Assembly (NCBI GenBank): GCA_027493875.1
Contig: JAOSJX010000023.1
Coordinates: 248,001 to 312,000, forward strand
Direction of reading: 5' to 3'
DNA: 64,000 bases
Source of the DNA: Deltaproteobacteria bacterium
Lineage (GTDB): Bacteria > Lernaellota > Lernaellaia > JACKCT01
Below are positions 1-10,316 of this stretch, one piece after another (positions within the stretch are counted from its first letter, which is position 1; each line of letters starts with the position of its first letter). The notes beneath the pieces were generated by a model that was not told the origin of the DNA, did no database searches, and saw nothing but the letters and a program-made list of their open reading frames with translations. A program made the position numbers and the translations under genes.

Positions 1-636
1 GGGGAGATGATGATCGCTTCGGCTTTAACCTCCGGCCCGGAGGGTCAGGATTTTTGGGATCTCGACCCGCACGGAACCGCGGGTTCACCCGGCCGCACCA
101 TTCCCTACGAAACCTACGATTACGTCGCGCGATTTTTTGCGGTCGCGATGATTTATCAGAATCTTGAGGTGTTCGGGTTTGAAGAACCGCCGGCGGAGGA
201 CGAGCCCTTTGTTTTAGCCGAAGTCACCGGCGCGGTGGACATCGCGTCGTTGTCCGAGGATTTGGGCCTCGATCCGGTGCATCTCGCCACCATGAACCCG
301 TCGCTCATGCGCGGCGAGACGGATGAGGATCTCCCCACGGCCATTCGGCTGCCGGCGCGAGACGTCGGAGACTACGTGAAACTCCTGCGCAGGCACGGAC
401 GCTATCGCGTTTCCTATGTCTATCGCCACAAAGTGACGAACTACGAATCGTTGCGCGCGATCGCCCTTGACTACGGCGTCCCCGAGGCCATGATCGCCGC
501 CGTCAACGATCTTCCTTACGGGCCGCGCCTCGACGAGGGTACGATCGTCGAAGTCCCCGCATCGACGCGTAGCGAAAAAGCGGGCTGGGCGGCCGAGCGC
601 AATCGGGCGTGGTGGGAAAAGCGCGCCGAACGCTAA
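1..636 (+). CDS. MltD-type lytic transglycosylase, C-terminal part (5' partial)
   Basis: The reading frame is already open at base 1, so only the C-terminal part is present. The segment around residues 30-55 (IPYETYDYVARFFAVAMIYQ) matches the end of the SLT catalytic domain of MltD-like enzymes, where a P-x-E-T-x-x-Y-V motif precedes the LysM part. Two LysM-like modules follow, at about residues 65-115 (ending in NPSLMRG) and 130-185. Such enzymes cleave the glycan strands of peptidoglycan in the periplasm and bind it through LysM. The stop codon overlaps the convergent dinB stop by four bases. The fold assignment is fairly secure; the exact MltD subfamily is inferred. Confidence 0.75.
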   Translation, partial: GEMMIASALTSGPEGQDFWDLDPHGTAGSPGRTIPYETYDYVARFFAVAMIYQNLEVFGFEEPPAEDEPFVLAEVTGAVDIASLSEDLGLDPVHLATMNPSLMRGETDEDLPTAIRLPARDVGDYVKLLRRHGRYRVSYVYRHKVTNYESLRAIALDYGVPEAMIAAVNDLPYGPRLDEGTIVEVPASTRSEKAGWAAERNRAWWEKRAER

Positions 637-1871
637 TCGTCGGCTTCGTCCGGCACCTGAGCGCCGCGATCGTCCAATCCGAAGATCTCCGCGGGGCGGA
701 CGCTTCGTTTCCCGAATTTATCCTCGATGGCATCGACGGCTTGATAATAGCGCTGGGAGCGTTCTCTCTCGGGACGGCCGAAAGCGGGAGTTGCTCTTCC
801 GCCGCCTCCGAGAAATCCGACAGACCCACGCCGATAAGCCTCACCGGCCGGCCGAGGTAAGGGCTCGATTCGTAAAGTCTCCACGCCGTTTCAAAAAGAG
901 TCCGATTGTCGTCGAAACGTTCCGGATAGAGTACGGCTGCGGGTGTGCGTTTCCGAACCCGGCGAGGCGAATTTTGACCGTCACGGTGCGGCCGAGAAGG
1001 TCCTCCTTGCGCGCGATGCGGGCGATATCGGCGGACAGCCCCAAGATCACGTGCCGCAGACGGTCGGCGTCCGCCGTATCCTCGCCGAAGGTTCTTTCCT
1101 TGGAAATCGATTTCCGCGGTTCGCGCGCGTGAACGACGTCGGACCCGATCCCGTGGCTTTTGTCATAGAGAAAGGGTCCGGCGCTTTCGCCGAACCGCCG
1201 GACCAGTTCGGAAAAGAGGCTTTCGGGCCAACTGGCCGATCGTGTGTACACCGATTTTTTCCAGCGCGCTTTCGGCGCGCGGGCCGATGCCGGGAATTTT
1301 TGTGATGGGAAGAGGGGCGAGAAACGCCGCCACGTCGTCGGACGGAACAATCGTGAGCCCATCCGGTTTTCGATAGTCGGACGCGATTTTCGCGATCAAC
1401 CGATTCGGCCCTATCCCGACGGAGGCCGTCAATTGAAGGGCGCGGAAGATTCGTTCTTTGACGAGGAGGCCGACGTCGCGGGGCGTCCCGAAAAGCCGCT
1501 CGGTGCCCGTGATGTCCACGTAGGCTTCATCGATGGACGCCATTTGGGCGAGGGGCGAAATCTGCTCGAGGATCGCGCGGACGGCACGGGAGGGCATCCG
1601 CGTATTTCTGGTAGCTCGGCCGGACGAAAATGCCTTGCGGGCAGCGGCGCTCGGCCTCCGAGATCGGCATGGCCGAGCGGACGCCGAATTGGCGCGCTTC
1701 GTAGGAGGCGGTCGAAACGACGCCGCGCCCACCCGGCCGCGCCCCGACGATCACGGGTTTTCCGCGCAGCGACGGATCGTCGCGCTGCTCGATCGCCGCG
1801 AAAAACGCGTCCATGTCCATATGCATGATGACGCGATGAGGCCGTAATTCCGGTTGGTTCTGGATATTCAC
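633..1871 (-). CDS. dinB: DNA polymerase IV (Y family), frameshifted
   Basis: This is an error-prone translesion DNA polymerase. The N-terminal palm motif [12 protein letters not shown] and the catalytic [10 protein letters not shown] are both visible. They are followed by a helix-hairpin-helix ([13 protein letters not shown]), the little-finger stretch with KSHGIGSD and KERTFGED, and a C-terminal VRLIGVGLS segment ending near QLPLF. These pieces lie in different frames, with breaks near positions 1600, 1230, 870 and 790, so at least four single-base indels interrupt a span of about 412 codons. Domain order and length are normal for DinB, which favours assembly errors over decay. The start could also be an internal Met some 15 codons later. 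The gene is convergent with the preceding transglycosylase. Confidence 0.85.
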
Positions 1872-1899
1872 CCGTCGATTGTATCGCGGATTCGGTCGA

Positions 1900-1929
1900 T
1901 TGCCATTACGGGAAAAATCCTCCTATACT
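1900..1929 (+). promoter_or_regulatory. Putative sigma-70 promoter of the CNNM gene
   Basis: TTGCCA (1900-1905) and TATACT (1924-1929) are separated by 18 bases. They lie about 110 bases upstream of the CNNM start, in the divergent gap after dinB. The call rests on sequence match only. Confidence 0.4.
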
Positions 1930-2038
1930 CAACATTGGCTAATCGATTCGGCGAAGACAGGCCAAGAGGTTTCGAGACCTTGGACGAAGACCCCGGCAGT
2001 AAAACCGATCCGTTCCCCGCACGACACGGCGCTTCCCG

Positions 2039-3110
2039 ATGACCACCATCATCGTTGCCGTCGTCTTTGTGACGCTTGCGGGTTCTTTTTTCTGCTCGAT
2101 GTCCGAGGCGGCTCTCTATTCGATCACGTCGGGACGCGTTGGAAAGCCTTCGGCGCGCCGGAAAACGCAGCGGCCGTGTTCTGAGCTCCCTTCGGGAAAA
2201 TATCGATAAACCGATCTCCGCGATCCTCATCCTTAACACCCTCGCCAACACCGCCGGCGCCGCCACCGCCGGCGCGCTGGTGAGCACGCAGACCGACAAC
2301 ATCGGCCTCGGGCTGTTTTCGGCCGGCCTCACCCTCGCCATTCTGTTTTTCGCCGAAGTGCTCCCGAAAACGCTGGGCGTCGTGCACGCGAATGTCCTTG
2401 CGCCGATTCTCGCACGGCCGATTCAAATTCTTGTCGTCGTCCTCTGGCCGATTGTCCGCGTCTGCGAAGTGTTGACCCGGCTCGTCAAACCGGCTTCCTT
2501 CCGACGCACGCATAGCGAAGAGGATATCCTTTCCGAGGCTCGGTTGGCCGCGCTCTCCGGCTCGATTCTTCCGGAAGAGGCCAAGTGGATGGGCAATCTT
2601 CTCAAATTGAACGATCTCACCGCGCGCGAGATGATGACGCCGCGTTCCGTCATCTTCCATATTGACGCCGACATGCCGCTCCGCGAGGTCAAGGATCTCG
2701 TTCCCACCTGGACGCACAGCCGCGTGCCCGTGACCGTCGGTAACAACCTGGACCACACCCGAGGCGTGGTTTTGCGCCGCCACGTTCTCGAAGCGATCAT
2801 CGCGGGAAAACTCGATGCGAAAATAGGCGACCTGATGCGCGGCGCGAGGTACATCCCGGAAAGCATGCGCGGACATCAGCTTCTCAAGGAGTTCATCACT
2901 AAACGCGAGCACCTGTTCGTGGTCGTCGACGAATTCGGCGGAACCGAGGGCCTTGTGACGCTGGAAGACGTGATCGAAAGCATTCTCGGGCAGCAAATTG
3001 TCGATGAGTTCGACAAAGTCGCGGACATGCGTTCGCTGGCGCGGCTCCGCGCGAAGTTCCGCCGGAAGCGCATGAAGATGGAAGAGCCCTCTCAGAACCT
3101 GCCGGAATAG
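2039..3110 (+). CDS. CNNM/CorC-type membrane protein with CBS domains
   Basis: The protein has an N-terminal DUF21 (CNNM) membrane domain with about three to four hydrophobic segments, including the first 20 residues and the stretch [20 protein letters not shown] pair follows at about residues 195-315 ([14 protein letters not shown] and [18 protein letters not shown]). Family members are linked to Mg2+/Co2+ handling at the inner membrane. ATG 2039 opens a hydrophobic N-terminus with the conserved Ser-Met-Ser-Glu-Ala-Ala motif. That part is in another frame from the rest, so a one-base indel near 2145 is inferred. A C-terminal CorC_HlyC domain is absent or very short, which is compatible with the short CNNM form. 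The 3' end overlaps the convergent Nudix gene by 19 bases. Confidence 0.8.
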
Positions 3111-3496
3111 TAGTCGTTTAAAATACGCTCGTGGTCAAAGCAAAGCGGAGCCGGCAAAGCGTCCCGATAAGCGATCAGAACTTCCTTGGCGTCTGTCGCG
3201 GCGCGTGGTGTGCCCTTGGCCGTTGCGATGAAAACGACGGAAACGGTGTGCATGCGGTCGTCGCGGGACGGGTCCGAGTAAACGTGAAACTGCCGCATGA
3301 GCGTGACGTCGAGTCCCGTTTCCTCCTTGGCCTCCCTGATGGCGGCTTGCTCCACCGTCTCGCCGAGGTCGACAAAACCGCCGGGCAACGCGTAACCCCG
3401 CGGCGGATTTTTCCGCTCGATCAAAACGATACCACCGCCGCGAAGTTCGATGATGATATCCACGGTAAGCGAGGGTGTTTTTGGCGGCCACGTCAT
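3092..3496 (-). CDS. Nudix hydrolase
   Basis: This intact gene of 134 residues encodes a single Nudix fold. The Nudix box runs from about residue 40 to 62 as [14 protein letters not shown] followed by REAKEETGL, so all the metal-binding glutamates (REAKEE) are present. Family members cleave nucleoside diphosphates linked to another moiety. The substrate cannot be read from sequence, but the short form resembles the ADP-ribose or 8-oxo-dGTP class. It starts seven bases after the kinase stop on the same strand, so the two genes are probably co-transcribed. Its 3' end overlaps the convergent CNNM gene. Confidence 0.85.
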   Translation of the reverse strand: MTWPPKTPSLTVDIIIELRGGGIVLIERKNPPRGYALPGGFVDLGETVEQAAIREAKEETGLDVTLMRQFHVYSDPSRDDRMHTVSVVFIATAKGTPRAATDAKEVLIAYRDALPAPLCFDHERILNDYYSGRF

Positions 3497-3502
3497 CTCG
3501 GA

Positions 3503-5073
3503 TTACCGATCATGTTTCTTTTTCTGATTCAACGCCCAGTTGTAATTGCGGCGTAGTTGCATGTCATCCGGCTGGATCTCCATCGCTTTCCGATAGTTTT
3601 TAACCGCGTCCGCGAAATCTTTCTTTTCCATCGCCCAATCGCCCTGGCGTTGGTAGTACAAAAAAGGCGGCCGCGTTTTTGCCCCCGCCTGTTCGGACCG
3701 CGGGTTGTAGCGAAGAGCCAGGCGGTAAAAAAATCGGCATTGACGACCGGCGGTGCGGTGTAAAAGCCCACACCGGCGAGCCGCGTTCCCAAACCCTCAT
3801 AGATACCGCTCGCGATGCGCGGCGCGATCAGCGGAAATACGACAAAGACCGCGACGAGAAGAGCAGCGACCGCGCCGACGACGATAAGGGGCGGCTTTTT
3901 CCAGGCCGATTTTGGCGGCTTGGCGATTTTCGTGCGGGCTTCGTCGAACGACGGGCGGCGAAACGGTTTTGTCGATCGTTTGAGCGCGCTTTCCATGACG
4001 CGGAGCGCGCTTTTGAGTCCACCCCCGTTGATACGGTCCGTGTCCGTCGAGGGCGCTTGGCCGGATTTGGACACGGCGCTTCGCGTGCCGCTGATTGTTT
4101 CCGTACGTCCGAGCGCGTCGCGGACGGCGGCCATCGTCGGGAAGCGGGCATCAGGTTGTTTCTCAAGGCATCGCAGGATCAACGCGCATAACTCGGGGCT
4201 GGCCGCGACGCTGCGCATTTCCAGCGGCGGCGGCGCTTCCGGACATAATCATGCGCATGAGTTCGGAAATGCGGTCGCTCTTAAACGGCAGCAACCCCGC
4301 GGCCATTTCGTAGAGGACGATGCCGAGACTGTAAATGTCCGATCGGTGGTCGAGCACGCCGTCCCATTGTTCGGGACTCATATATGGGCCGGTTCCGAGG
4401 ATTTCGCCGCTTGTCGTCAGCATCGTATTGGCGTTGGCCTTGGCGATACCGAAATCCATAACAAAGGCGTGCCCGTCGTCGTCGACGATGATGTTGTTCG
4501 ATTTGATGTCGCGGTGAATCGTTCCGCTGCGATGAATATAATCGATGGCCGACGCGACCTGCGCGCCGATGGAGCGGATCTCCGGTTCGGTGAGCGCCCC
4601 CTGTTCGCGGATCAGCTTTTTAAGCGTCAGGCCGCGAAGGTATTTCATCACGAAAAAAAGAAGCGGCCCTCGCGGCCGATGTTGTAGATCGGCACGATAT
4701 TCGGGTGGTCGAGACGCGCGGCGATCCGAATCTCCGCTTCGAACCGCTTGGAAAGCTTCTCCTCACTCATCAAGTGGGGCGGCAGAACTTTGATCGCGAC
4801 CGTTCGGTCGACGTCGAAGTCGATTTCGCGCGCCTCGTAAACGCATCCCATGCCGCCCTGACCGATGACGCCGAGGATTTCGTACTTATTGATGAGGATC
4901 GTCCCGGTTTTCAGAAGGCCGGACGACGTATCAATCGGCGCTTCCGTCCCGGAAAGAGGAACGCGGTCGCCGTCCGCCGTGGGCAAGGGTGACCCGCAGT
5001 ATCGGCATTTGATCGCTTCCCGCTTAATGCGTTCGGCGCAAAACGGGCAGACTTTCGTGTCTTCCGAGGTCAC
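3503..5073 (-). CDS. Zinc-ribbon Ser/Thr protein kinase (PknB type), frameshifted
   Basis: The N-terminus is a zinc ribbon (CPFCAERIKREAIKCRYC). It is followed by a Hanks-type kinase domain with the glycine loop GVIGQGGMGCVYEA, the VAIK lysine, HRDIKSNN catalytic loop, DFGIAKA and the SPEQWDG activation segment. A transmembrane helix (LIVVGAVAALLVAVFVVFPL) separates the kinase from a C-terminal region with a TPR-like repeat near DFADAVKNYRKAMEIQPDD. Breaks near 4650, 4230 and 3690 split it into four frames; about 523 codons are spanned. It would phosphorylate proteins at the inner membrane. The two FHA-domain proteins near 33 kb are possible readers of such phosphorylation, which is only inference. 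It probably forms an operon with the downstream Nudix gene. Confidence 0.85.
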
Positions 5074-5189
5074 CGCGATCCTTTTCGAGTTCGTCAGTCA
5101 ATGCCTGTTCCGGATGCCGCGATCGTATCGGCGCGCGCGGGCGAGTGTCAAGCAAATCCTGTAAAATCAAGCACCTCGATGCATCAGCC

Positions 5190-5218
5190 TTGACCGTCCG
5201 AGGGACGCCTGCTATGCA
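5190..5218 (+). promoter_or_regulatory. Putative promoter of the MBL hydrolase gene
   Basis: TTGACC (5190-5195) and TATGCA (5213-5218) are spaced by 17 bases. They end about 35 bases before the start codon, in the divergent gap after the kinase gene. The -10 match is only moderate. Confidence 0.35.
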
Positions 5219-5253
5219 GAAGTCGCCTCTCAAGGGCGCGTCCTGGAGACCCG

Positions 5254-5877
5254 ATGATTCTGAAAAGTCTGGAAGCGGGCCCGCTGATGGTGAACTGCTA
5301 TATCGTCGGCTGCGAGGAAACGCGGCGTGCCGCCGTGATCGACCCGGGCGGCGATGCGGAGCGGATTCTCGGCGTGGTCAAGGAAGCCGACCTCCCGAAG
5401 TCGCCATGATCGTCAACACCCACACATTTCGACCACATCGGAGCCAATGGGGCGATCAAGGAAGCGACCGGCGTGGAACTCGTCGCGCATCCTGAAGAGG
5501 CCGTTAATCTCGGCGGTGGCGGTGTGAAATCCAGCATGTTCGGTTTTGAGGCTCCTCCATCGCCGCCGGCGGACCGGCTGATTCGCGAGGGTGATAACCT
5601 TGAGATAGGAAACTTGAAAGCCCGTATTGTCGAACTTCGGGGACATAGTCCCTGCGGTATCGCGCTGCTGTTCGAGGATGAAAAAGTCGCGATCGTCGGC
5701 GACGCGTTATTTGCCGGTTCGATCGGCCGGACGGATTTTCCCGGCGGCAGTTTTGAAAATCTGACGAGCGATATTCGTCATAAGCTTTTCGTGCTCCCGG
5801 ACGAAACGCAGGTCTTTCCGGGGCACGGCCCCGCGACCACGATCGGGAGAGAGAAGCGCTTTAATCCGTTTTTCTAG
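5254..5877 (+). CDS. MBL-fold metallo-hydrolase (glyoxalase II-like)
   Basis: This is a metallo-beta-lactamase fold protein of the hydroxyacylglutathione hydrolase-like group. The zinc motif THxFDHIGAN is recoverable near position 5420. A later HSPCGIALL supplies another His, GDALFAGSIGRTDFPGG is the typical family signature, and FPGHGPATTIG comes near the C-terminus. ATG 5254 follows a GGAG at a normal distance and opens MILKSLEAGPL, usual for this family. A missing base near 5395 and an extra base near 5424 compensate each other. The product is about 207 residues, the normal length. The substrate is unknown. It sits just before coaBC with a nine-base gap. Confidence 0.85.
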
Positions 5878-5886
5878 GCGGCAGTG

Positions 5887-7079
5887 ATGTTGCAGGGAAA
5901 GAAAATTCTCCTGGGAATCACCGGGGGAATCGCGTGCTACAAGGCGGCGGAATTGGCGCGGCTGCTCGTCAAAGCCGAAGCTGACGTGCGCGTCGTGATG
6001 ACCAAAGCTGCGGCGGAGTTTATCGCGCCGCTGACGCTTCAAACGCTGACGAGCCATCCCGTCCATACGCACCTGTTCGATCTCGATGAGGAATCGGAAA
6101 TAGGGCACATCAAATTGGCGCAAGGAGTCGACCTCGTCGTCGTCGCTCCCGCGACCGCCAACTGTCTCGGTAAAACGGCGGCGGGGATCGCCGACGATCT
6201 GCTCACGACGATTCTTTCGGCGACAAGTGCGCCCGTCCTTTTTGCCCGGCGATGAACGACCGCATGTGGGCGAATGCGATCGTGCGCGAGAACGTCGCCA
6301 AACTGCGCGGCCACGGTTATCGGTTTCTCGACCCGACGTCGGGCGATTTGGCCTGTAAAACCGTTGGCGTCGGCCGTATGGCGGAGCCGTCCGATATCCT
6401 GCAGGCCGCCGGATATCTTCTTGCGCCGAAACCGCTGGCCGGAAAAAAATCGTCGTCAGCGCGGGCCCGACGCGCGAACCGCTCGACGCGGTCCGTTTCT
6501 GTCCAACCGTTCGACGGGGCGGATGGGTTTCGCCTTGGCGGAAGCCGCGCGCGATCTCGGGCCGATGTCACGCTGGTGGCGGGACCCGTCTCGTTGCCGG
6601 CGCCCGCCGGCATATCGCTTCTTTCTGTTCAAACGGCCTCGGAAATGAAAGAGGCCGTATTGCAGAACTCTTGAGACTGCCGACGCCTTGATCATGTGCG
6701 CGGCGGTCGCGGATTACCGCCCGGCGGAAAGCAAAAGTGGCAAAGTGCCGAAAGACGAGATGCCGCAAAACATTGTACTCGTACGAAATGACGATATTGC
6801 GGCGCTTGCGGCTGCTCGAAGAGAAAGCGCATTGTTGTCGGGTTCGCGGCGCAGACGGCCGGCGGCACGGACGCCGCGCTCGAAAAGCTGCGCCGGAAGA
6901 ATCTCGACTTTATCGTTTACAATGATGTGGCGAGGGACGACATCGGTTTCGCGTCGGAAGAAAACGAAGTCACCGTTTTGGCCGCTGACGGACGGTCCGA
7001 GACGATCGCCAAGGCGGCCAAGCGCGACGTGGCCCGTCGTGTGCTATCGTTTGTGTTCGGCCTGCCGTCGCGAATCTGA
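5887..7079 (+). CDS. coaBC: Bifunctional CoaBC (phosphopantothenoylcysteine synthetase/decarboxylase), frameshifted
   Basis: This enzyme joins cysteine to 4'-phosphopantothenate and decarboxylates the product in coenzyme A synthesis. The flavin decarboxylase half is seen in LLGITGGIACYKAAEL, in LVVVAPATANCLGKTAAGIADDLLTT, and in a PxMNDRMW equivalent that is in another frame. The CoaB half shows MCAAVADYRPAESKSGKVPK and the NDVARDDIGF region near the end. At least five one-base breaks occur (about 6245, 6450, 6560, 6670 and 6830). The span of about 397 codons matches the family. Because the enzyme is essential, the breaks are almost certainly sequence errors. A GTG three bases upstream is an alternative start. 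Confidence 0.88.
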
Positions 7080-7093
7080 TAAGGTGCCGTACG

Positions 7094-8142
7094 ATGACGG
7101 ACCAAGAGCATGCGCGCGAATCGCTCCCTTCAAGCGTTGGAAGACGCACAGGTGTCTCTCGATCATATACGGGCGAGGCGGCGCGAATCCTCGATGTCCG
7201 ATGACGCGTTGAGGATGTTGAGAAAAGAGCCGGCGAAAAAATCGTCACCGGCTGAGCAACCACGCCACGCCGGCGCGCCGGCCGAACAATCGGAGTTTCT
7301 TATTCCCGCGAGCCGGACGGAAAAAGAACTCGCGGCGGCCGAAACGCTGGACGACGTCCGCGTCGTTCTTGGGGAATGCACGCGCTGCAAGCTCCATCCG
7401 TCGCGCACCAACATCGTTTTGGCGTTGAAGCCCGCGGGCGGAGTTGATGTTTATCGGCGGGGCCCGGGGCCGACGAAGACGCCAGGGCTGACCCTTTGTC
7501 GGGCGCGGGGACAGCTTTGACCAAATGATCGGAGCATGGGGAAGGAACGAAAGGACGTCTACATCGCCAATGTTGTGAAAGCCGCCCGCCGGAACCGGTT
7601 TCGGAAAGGATGAAGCGGCGACCTGCATTCCTTTTCTTCACGCAATAAAGCGATCAATCCGCGCCAAACATCGTTTTCGGCGTTGGAAGCCGCGGGCGGA
7701 GTTGATGTTTATCGGCGAGGCCGGGGCGACGAAGACGCCAGGGCGAGCCCTTTGTCGGGCGCGCGGGACAGCTTTGACCAAAATGATCGGAGCCATGGGG
7801 AAGGAACGAAAGGACGTCTACATCGCCAATGTTGTGAAATGCCGCCCGCCGGGCAACCGGTTTCCGGAAAAGGATGAAGCGGCGACCTGCATTCCTTTTC
7901 TTCACGCGCAAATTCGAGCGATCAATCCGCGCGTCATCTGCACGCTTGGAAACGCGGCGACGCAGTATCTTCTGGAAACGAAAACCGGCATCACCAAGCT
8001 GCGCGGTCAATTTCAGGATTACCGGGGGACTCGGGTCCTTCCGACCTATCACCCGGCGTTTCTTCTCCGCAGTCCGCAATACAAAAAACCGGCGTGGGAA
8101 GACCTCCAAAAAATCATGGCTTACTTAGGGTGGAAGGCATGA
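7094..8142 (+). CDS. Uracil-DNA glycosylase, family 4-like, interrupted by an internal duplication
   Basis: This is a base-excision repair enzyme of the iron-sulfur UDG family. The first cysteine pair is CTRC (about 7379). The catalytic motif GEAPGADED, with RGEPFVGRAGQLL, is recoverable near 7715-7770. The second cysteine pair (KCRPPGN, then Cys 16 residues later) and the HPAFLLRSP motif follow. A 0.26 kb stretch holding motif A and the third cysteine region is present twice in tandem; removing the first copy restores a continuous protein. The N-terminal 60 residues are poorly conserved and frameshifted near 7120. The stop overlaps the nfeD start (ATGA). Confidence 0.8.
7405..7932 (+). repeat. 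Tandem duplication inside the UDG gene (two copies of about 0.26 kb)
   Basis: Bases about 7405-7662 and 7663-7932 are near-identical copies in direct orientation. Both contain the stretch GGCGGAGTTGATGTTTATCG and the later GAACGAAAGGACGTCTACAT. Copy one is about ten bases shorter, and most differences I see are single-base losses in it, for example in the CCGGGCAACC and AAATGCC contexts. Copy two reads through the UDG motifs almost cleanly; copy one does not. A short GCGC homology lies at the junction. Confidence 0.9.
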
Positions 8143-9491
8143 GACGCCGTCGCCTTGCTTGTTCGGCCCTGATTGTCGCGATGGGGTTCTCGCTGCTGAT
8201 GGCGAACCTTTTGGTGGCCCAAGAAGACGAAAGCGCCTCCCGCCCGCGCGTCATGGTGATCACGCTCAACGCGACGGTGAATCCCGGGAGCGCTGATTTT
8301 TTCAAGACGTCGATCGAACGCGTTGAAAACTCCGGCTTTGACGCGCTCGTGATCGAACTCGACACGCCCGGCGGGCTCGTCGACTCCACACGGGAGATCG
8401 TCAAGGATTTTCTTGCGGCCGAATTACCGATCATTGTTTACGTAACGCCGCCGGGCGCCCGCGCCGGGAGCGCCGGCGTGATGATCACCATGGCGTCGCA
8501 CGTCGCCGTGATGGCCCCGGGACGAACATCGGTGCCGCGCATCCGGTGGCCGGGGGCGGCGAGGAAATCGGCGAAGAGATGAATAAGAAGATCACGAACG
8601 ATACGGTCGCGTGGATCGAGGGTATCGCCGAGCAGCGCGGGCGGAATCGCGAATGGGCGGTCAAGGCGGTGCGCGACAGCGTTTCCGTCACGGCGACGGA
8701 CGCGCTGAAAAAGAGCGTGATCGATTTCATCGCCGCCGACCTCGATGAAGTGTTGGCGAAAGCGGACGGCCGCGAAGTCGAGCTGGGCGACAAAACAAAG
8801 GTCAAAGTGCGGACCGCGGATGCGGAGATCGTTCGGGTCGAGCCGGGGATCAAGCATCGCCTGATTATGCGTCTCGCGGACCCGAATATCGCGTATATGT
8901 TGATGATCGTCGGCTTCCCTGGGCATTTACGCGGAATTTTCGCATCCGGGGCTGATCGTCCCGGGGCTGGTCGGTGCTGTTTGCTTCCTGTTGTTCCTGA
9001 TGAGCACGCAGATCTTGCCAATCAACCTGGTTGGCATCATCCTGATCCTGATCGGGCTTGGTTTGTTCGTTGCCGAAATCAAGTTCGCGTCGTACGGCTT
9101 GCTGACGATCGGAGGCGCTCTTTGCCTCGCGCTCGGCTCGGTCTTTCTGTTTGATGTGCCGGAGAAAGTGGTGGACCCGAATTTTACCTTCGCCGTCTCG
9201 TGGTCGCTGGTGCTGCCGGTAACTCTGGGATTTACGGCGATCGCGGCCCTGATGACCTTCCTGATCATTCGCGTTCACCGGCGGCGGATTCAGACAGGCC
9301 AGGAATCGATGGTCGGTGAGATCGGCGTGGCGGCGACGCCGATCGGCCCGGGACGGCGGCCGCGTAAAATTGCAGGGTATTTTTGGAACGCGTTATCGCG
9401 CGAGTCCATTCCCGAGGGGTCGAAAGTCGAAGTCGTCGCGATTCGCGGATCGACGGTCACCGTCGCGGCGCGCAAAACGGAGCCGGTTTAG
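8139..9491 (+). CDS. NfeD-family membrane serine protease
   Basis: This is a long-form NfeD protein. A signal/transmembrane segment lies at residues 7-27, then a ClpP-like protease domain with LDTPGGLVDSTREIV and the GARAGSAGVMI oxyanion region containing the likely nucleophilic Ser. Four to five C-terminal transmembrane helices follow (for example VGIILILIGLGLFVAEI), and a soluble OB-like NfeD domain ends the protein (about residues 385-450). Family members process stomatin-type partners at the inner membrane, and the partner slipin gene is next door. Breaks near 8520 and 8920 split it into three frames. The start overlaps the UDG stop (ATGA). Confidence 0.88.
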
Positions 9492-9518
9492 GCGCTTCGG
9501 CGAGAGGGGAGAGACGTT

Positions 9519-10268
9519 ATGCAGTTCATCGGCGGGTTCGGAATTTTTATCCTGTTCGCGATCGTTTATTTCATTTCGGGTATTCGCGTTCTCAATGAAT
9601 ACGAACGCGGCGTGGTTTTTCGCCTCGGACGGATCACGCCGCTCGTCGGGCCCGGGCTGAAGTGGATCATTCCCGGCATCGACAAAATGATCAAAGTCAG
9701 CACGCGGATCATCACGATGGACATTCCTCCGCAGGACGTCATCACGCGGGACAACGTGACGGTGAAGGTCAACGCGGTGTTCTATTTCCGCGTGATGGAC
9801 CCGCTCAAGTCCGTGCTGGAGGTGGAAAACTACATTTACGCATCCAGCCAAATCGCGCAAACGACGTTGCGCAGCGTCCTGGGTGAAGTCGAACTCGACG
9901 ATCTGCTCTCCGAGCGAGAGAAGATCAACGTCAAGCTTCAGCAAATCATCGACGAGCAAACCGATCCGTGGGGTATCAAAGTCACGGCGGTCGAAATCAA
10001 GCACATCGACCTGCCCGTGGAGATGCAGCGCGCGATGGCGCGTCAGGCCGAGGCCGAGCGCGAGCGGCGCGCCAAAATCATCGCCGCGGACGGCGAGTAC
10101 CAGGCGGCGGAAAAGTTGACGCAGGCGGCCGGTATTATTGCACGGGAGCCCGGGGCCCTGCAGCTTCGCTACCTACAAACGCTCACGGAGATTGCGGTGG
10201 AAAACAACTCGACGACGCTGTTCCCGATTCCGCTGGATCTGTTCAGAGCGTTTACGAAACAAGGCTAA
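9519..10268 (+). CDS. Slipin (stomatin/SPFH-domain membrane protein)
   Basis: This intact gene of 249 residues starts with one transmembrane helix ([18 protein letters not shown]). It is followed by an SPFH/band 7 domain with [14 protein letters not shown]-like sequence, [11 protein letters not shown] and the Pro-containing [13 protein letters not shown] charged helical region ([17 protein letters not shown]) precedes a C-terminus typical of slipins. Such proteins form oligomeric membrane scaffolds and are commonly encoded with NfeD proteases, as here, 27 bases downstream. A strong terminator closes the unit. Confidence 0.93.
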   Translation: MQFIGGFGIFILFAIVYFISGIRVLNEYERGVVFRLGRITPLVGPGLKWIIPGIDKMIKVSTRIITMDIPPQDVITRDNVTVKVNAVFYFRVMDPLKSVLEVENYIYASSQIAQTTLRSVLGEVELDDLLSEREKINVKLQQIIDEQTDPWGIKVTAVEIKHIDLPVEMQRAMARQAEAERERRAKIIAADGEYQAAEKLTQAAGIIAREPGALQLRYLQTLTEIAVENNSTTLFPIPLDLFRAFTKQG

Positions 10269-10289
10269 ACGCAGGGACGGGAAGGAGAG

Positions 10290-10315
10290 GGCGGCGCGCC
10301 GGCGCCGCCTTTTTT
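10290..10315 (+). terminator. Intrinsic terminator after slipin
   Basis: A perfect 8-bp GC stem (GGCGGCGC at 10290-10297 with GCGCCGCC at 10302-10309) has a four-base loop and is followed by six T. It ends two bases before the queA start codon. Confidence 0.9.
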
Positions 10316-10316
10316 A

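Noticed and set aside
2124-2996. Minus-strand frame of 290 codons over the CNNM gene
   Set aside because: It is a His/Asp/Arg-rich shadow of the high-GC CNNM gene, which has clear CBS motifs.
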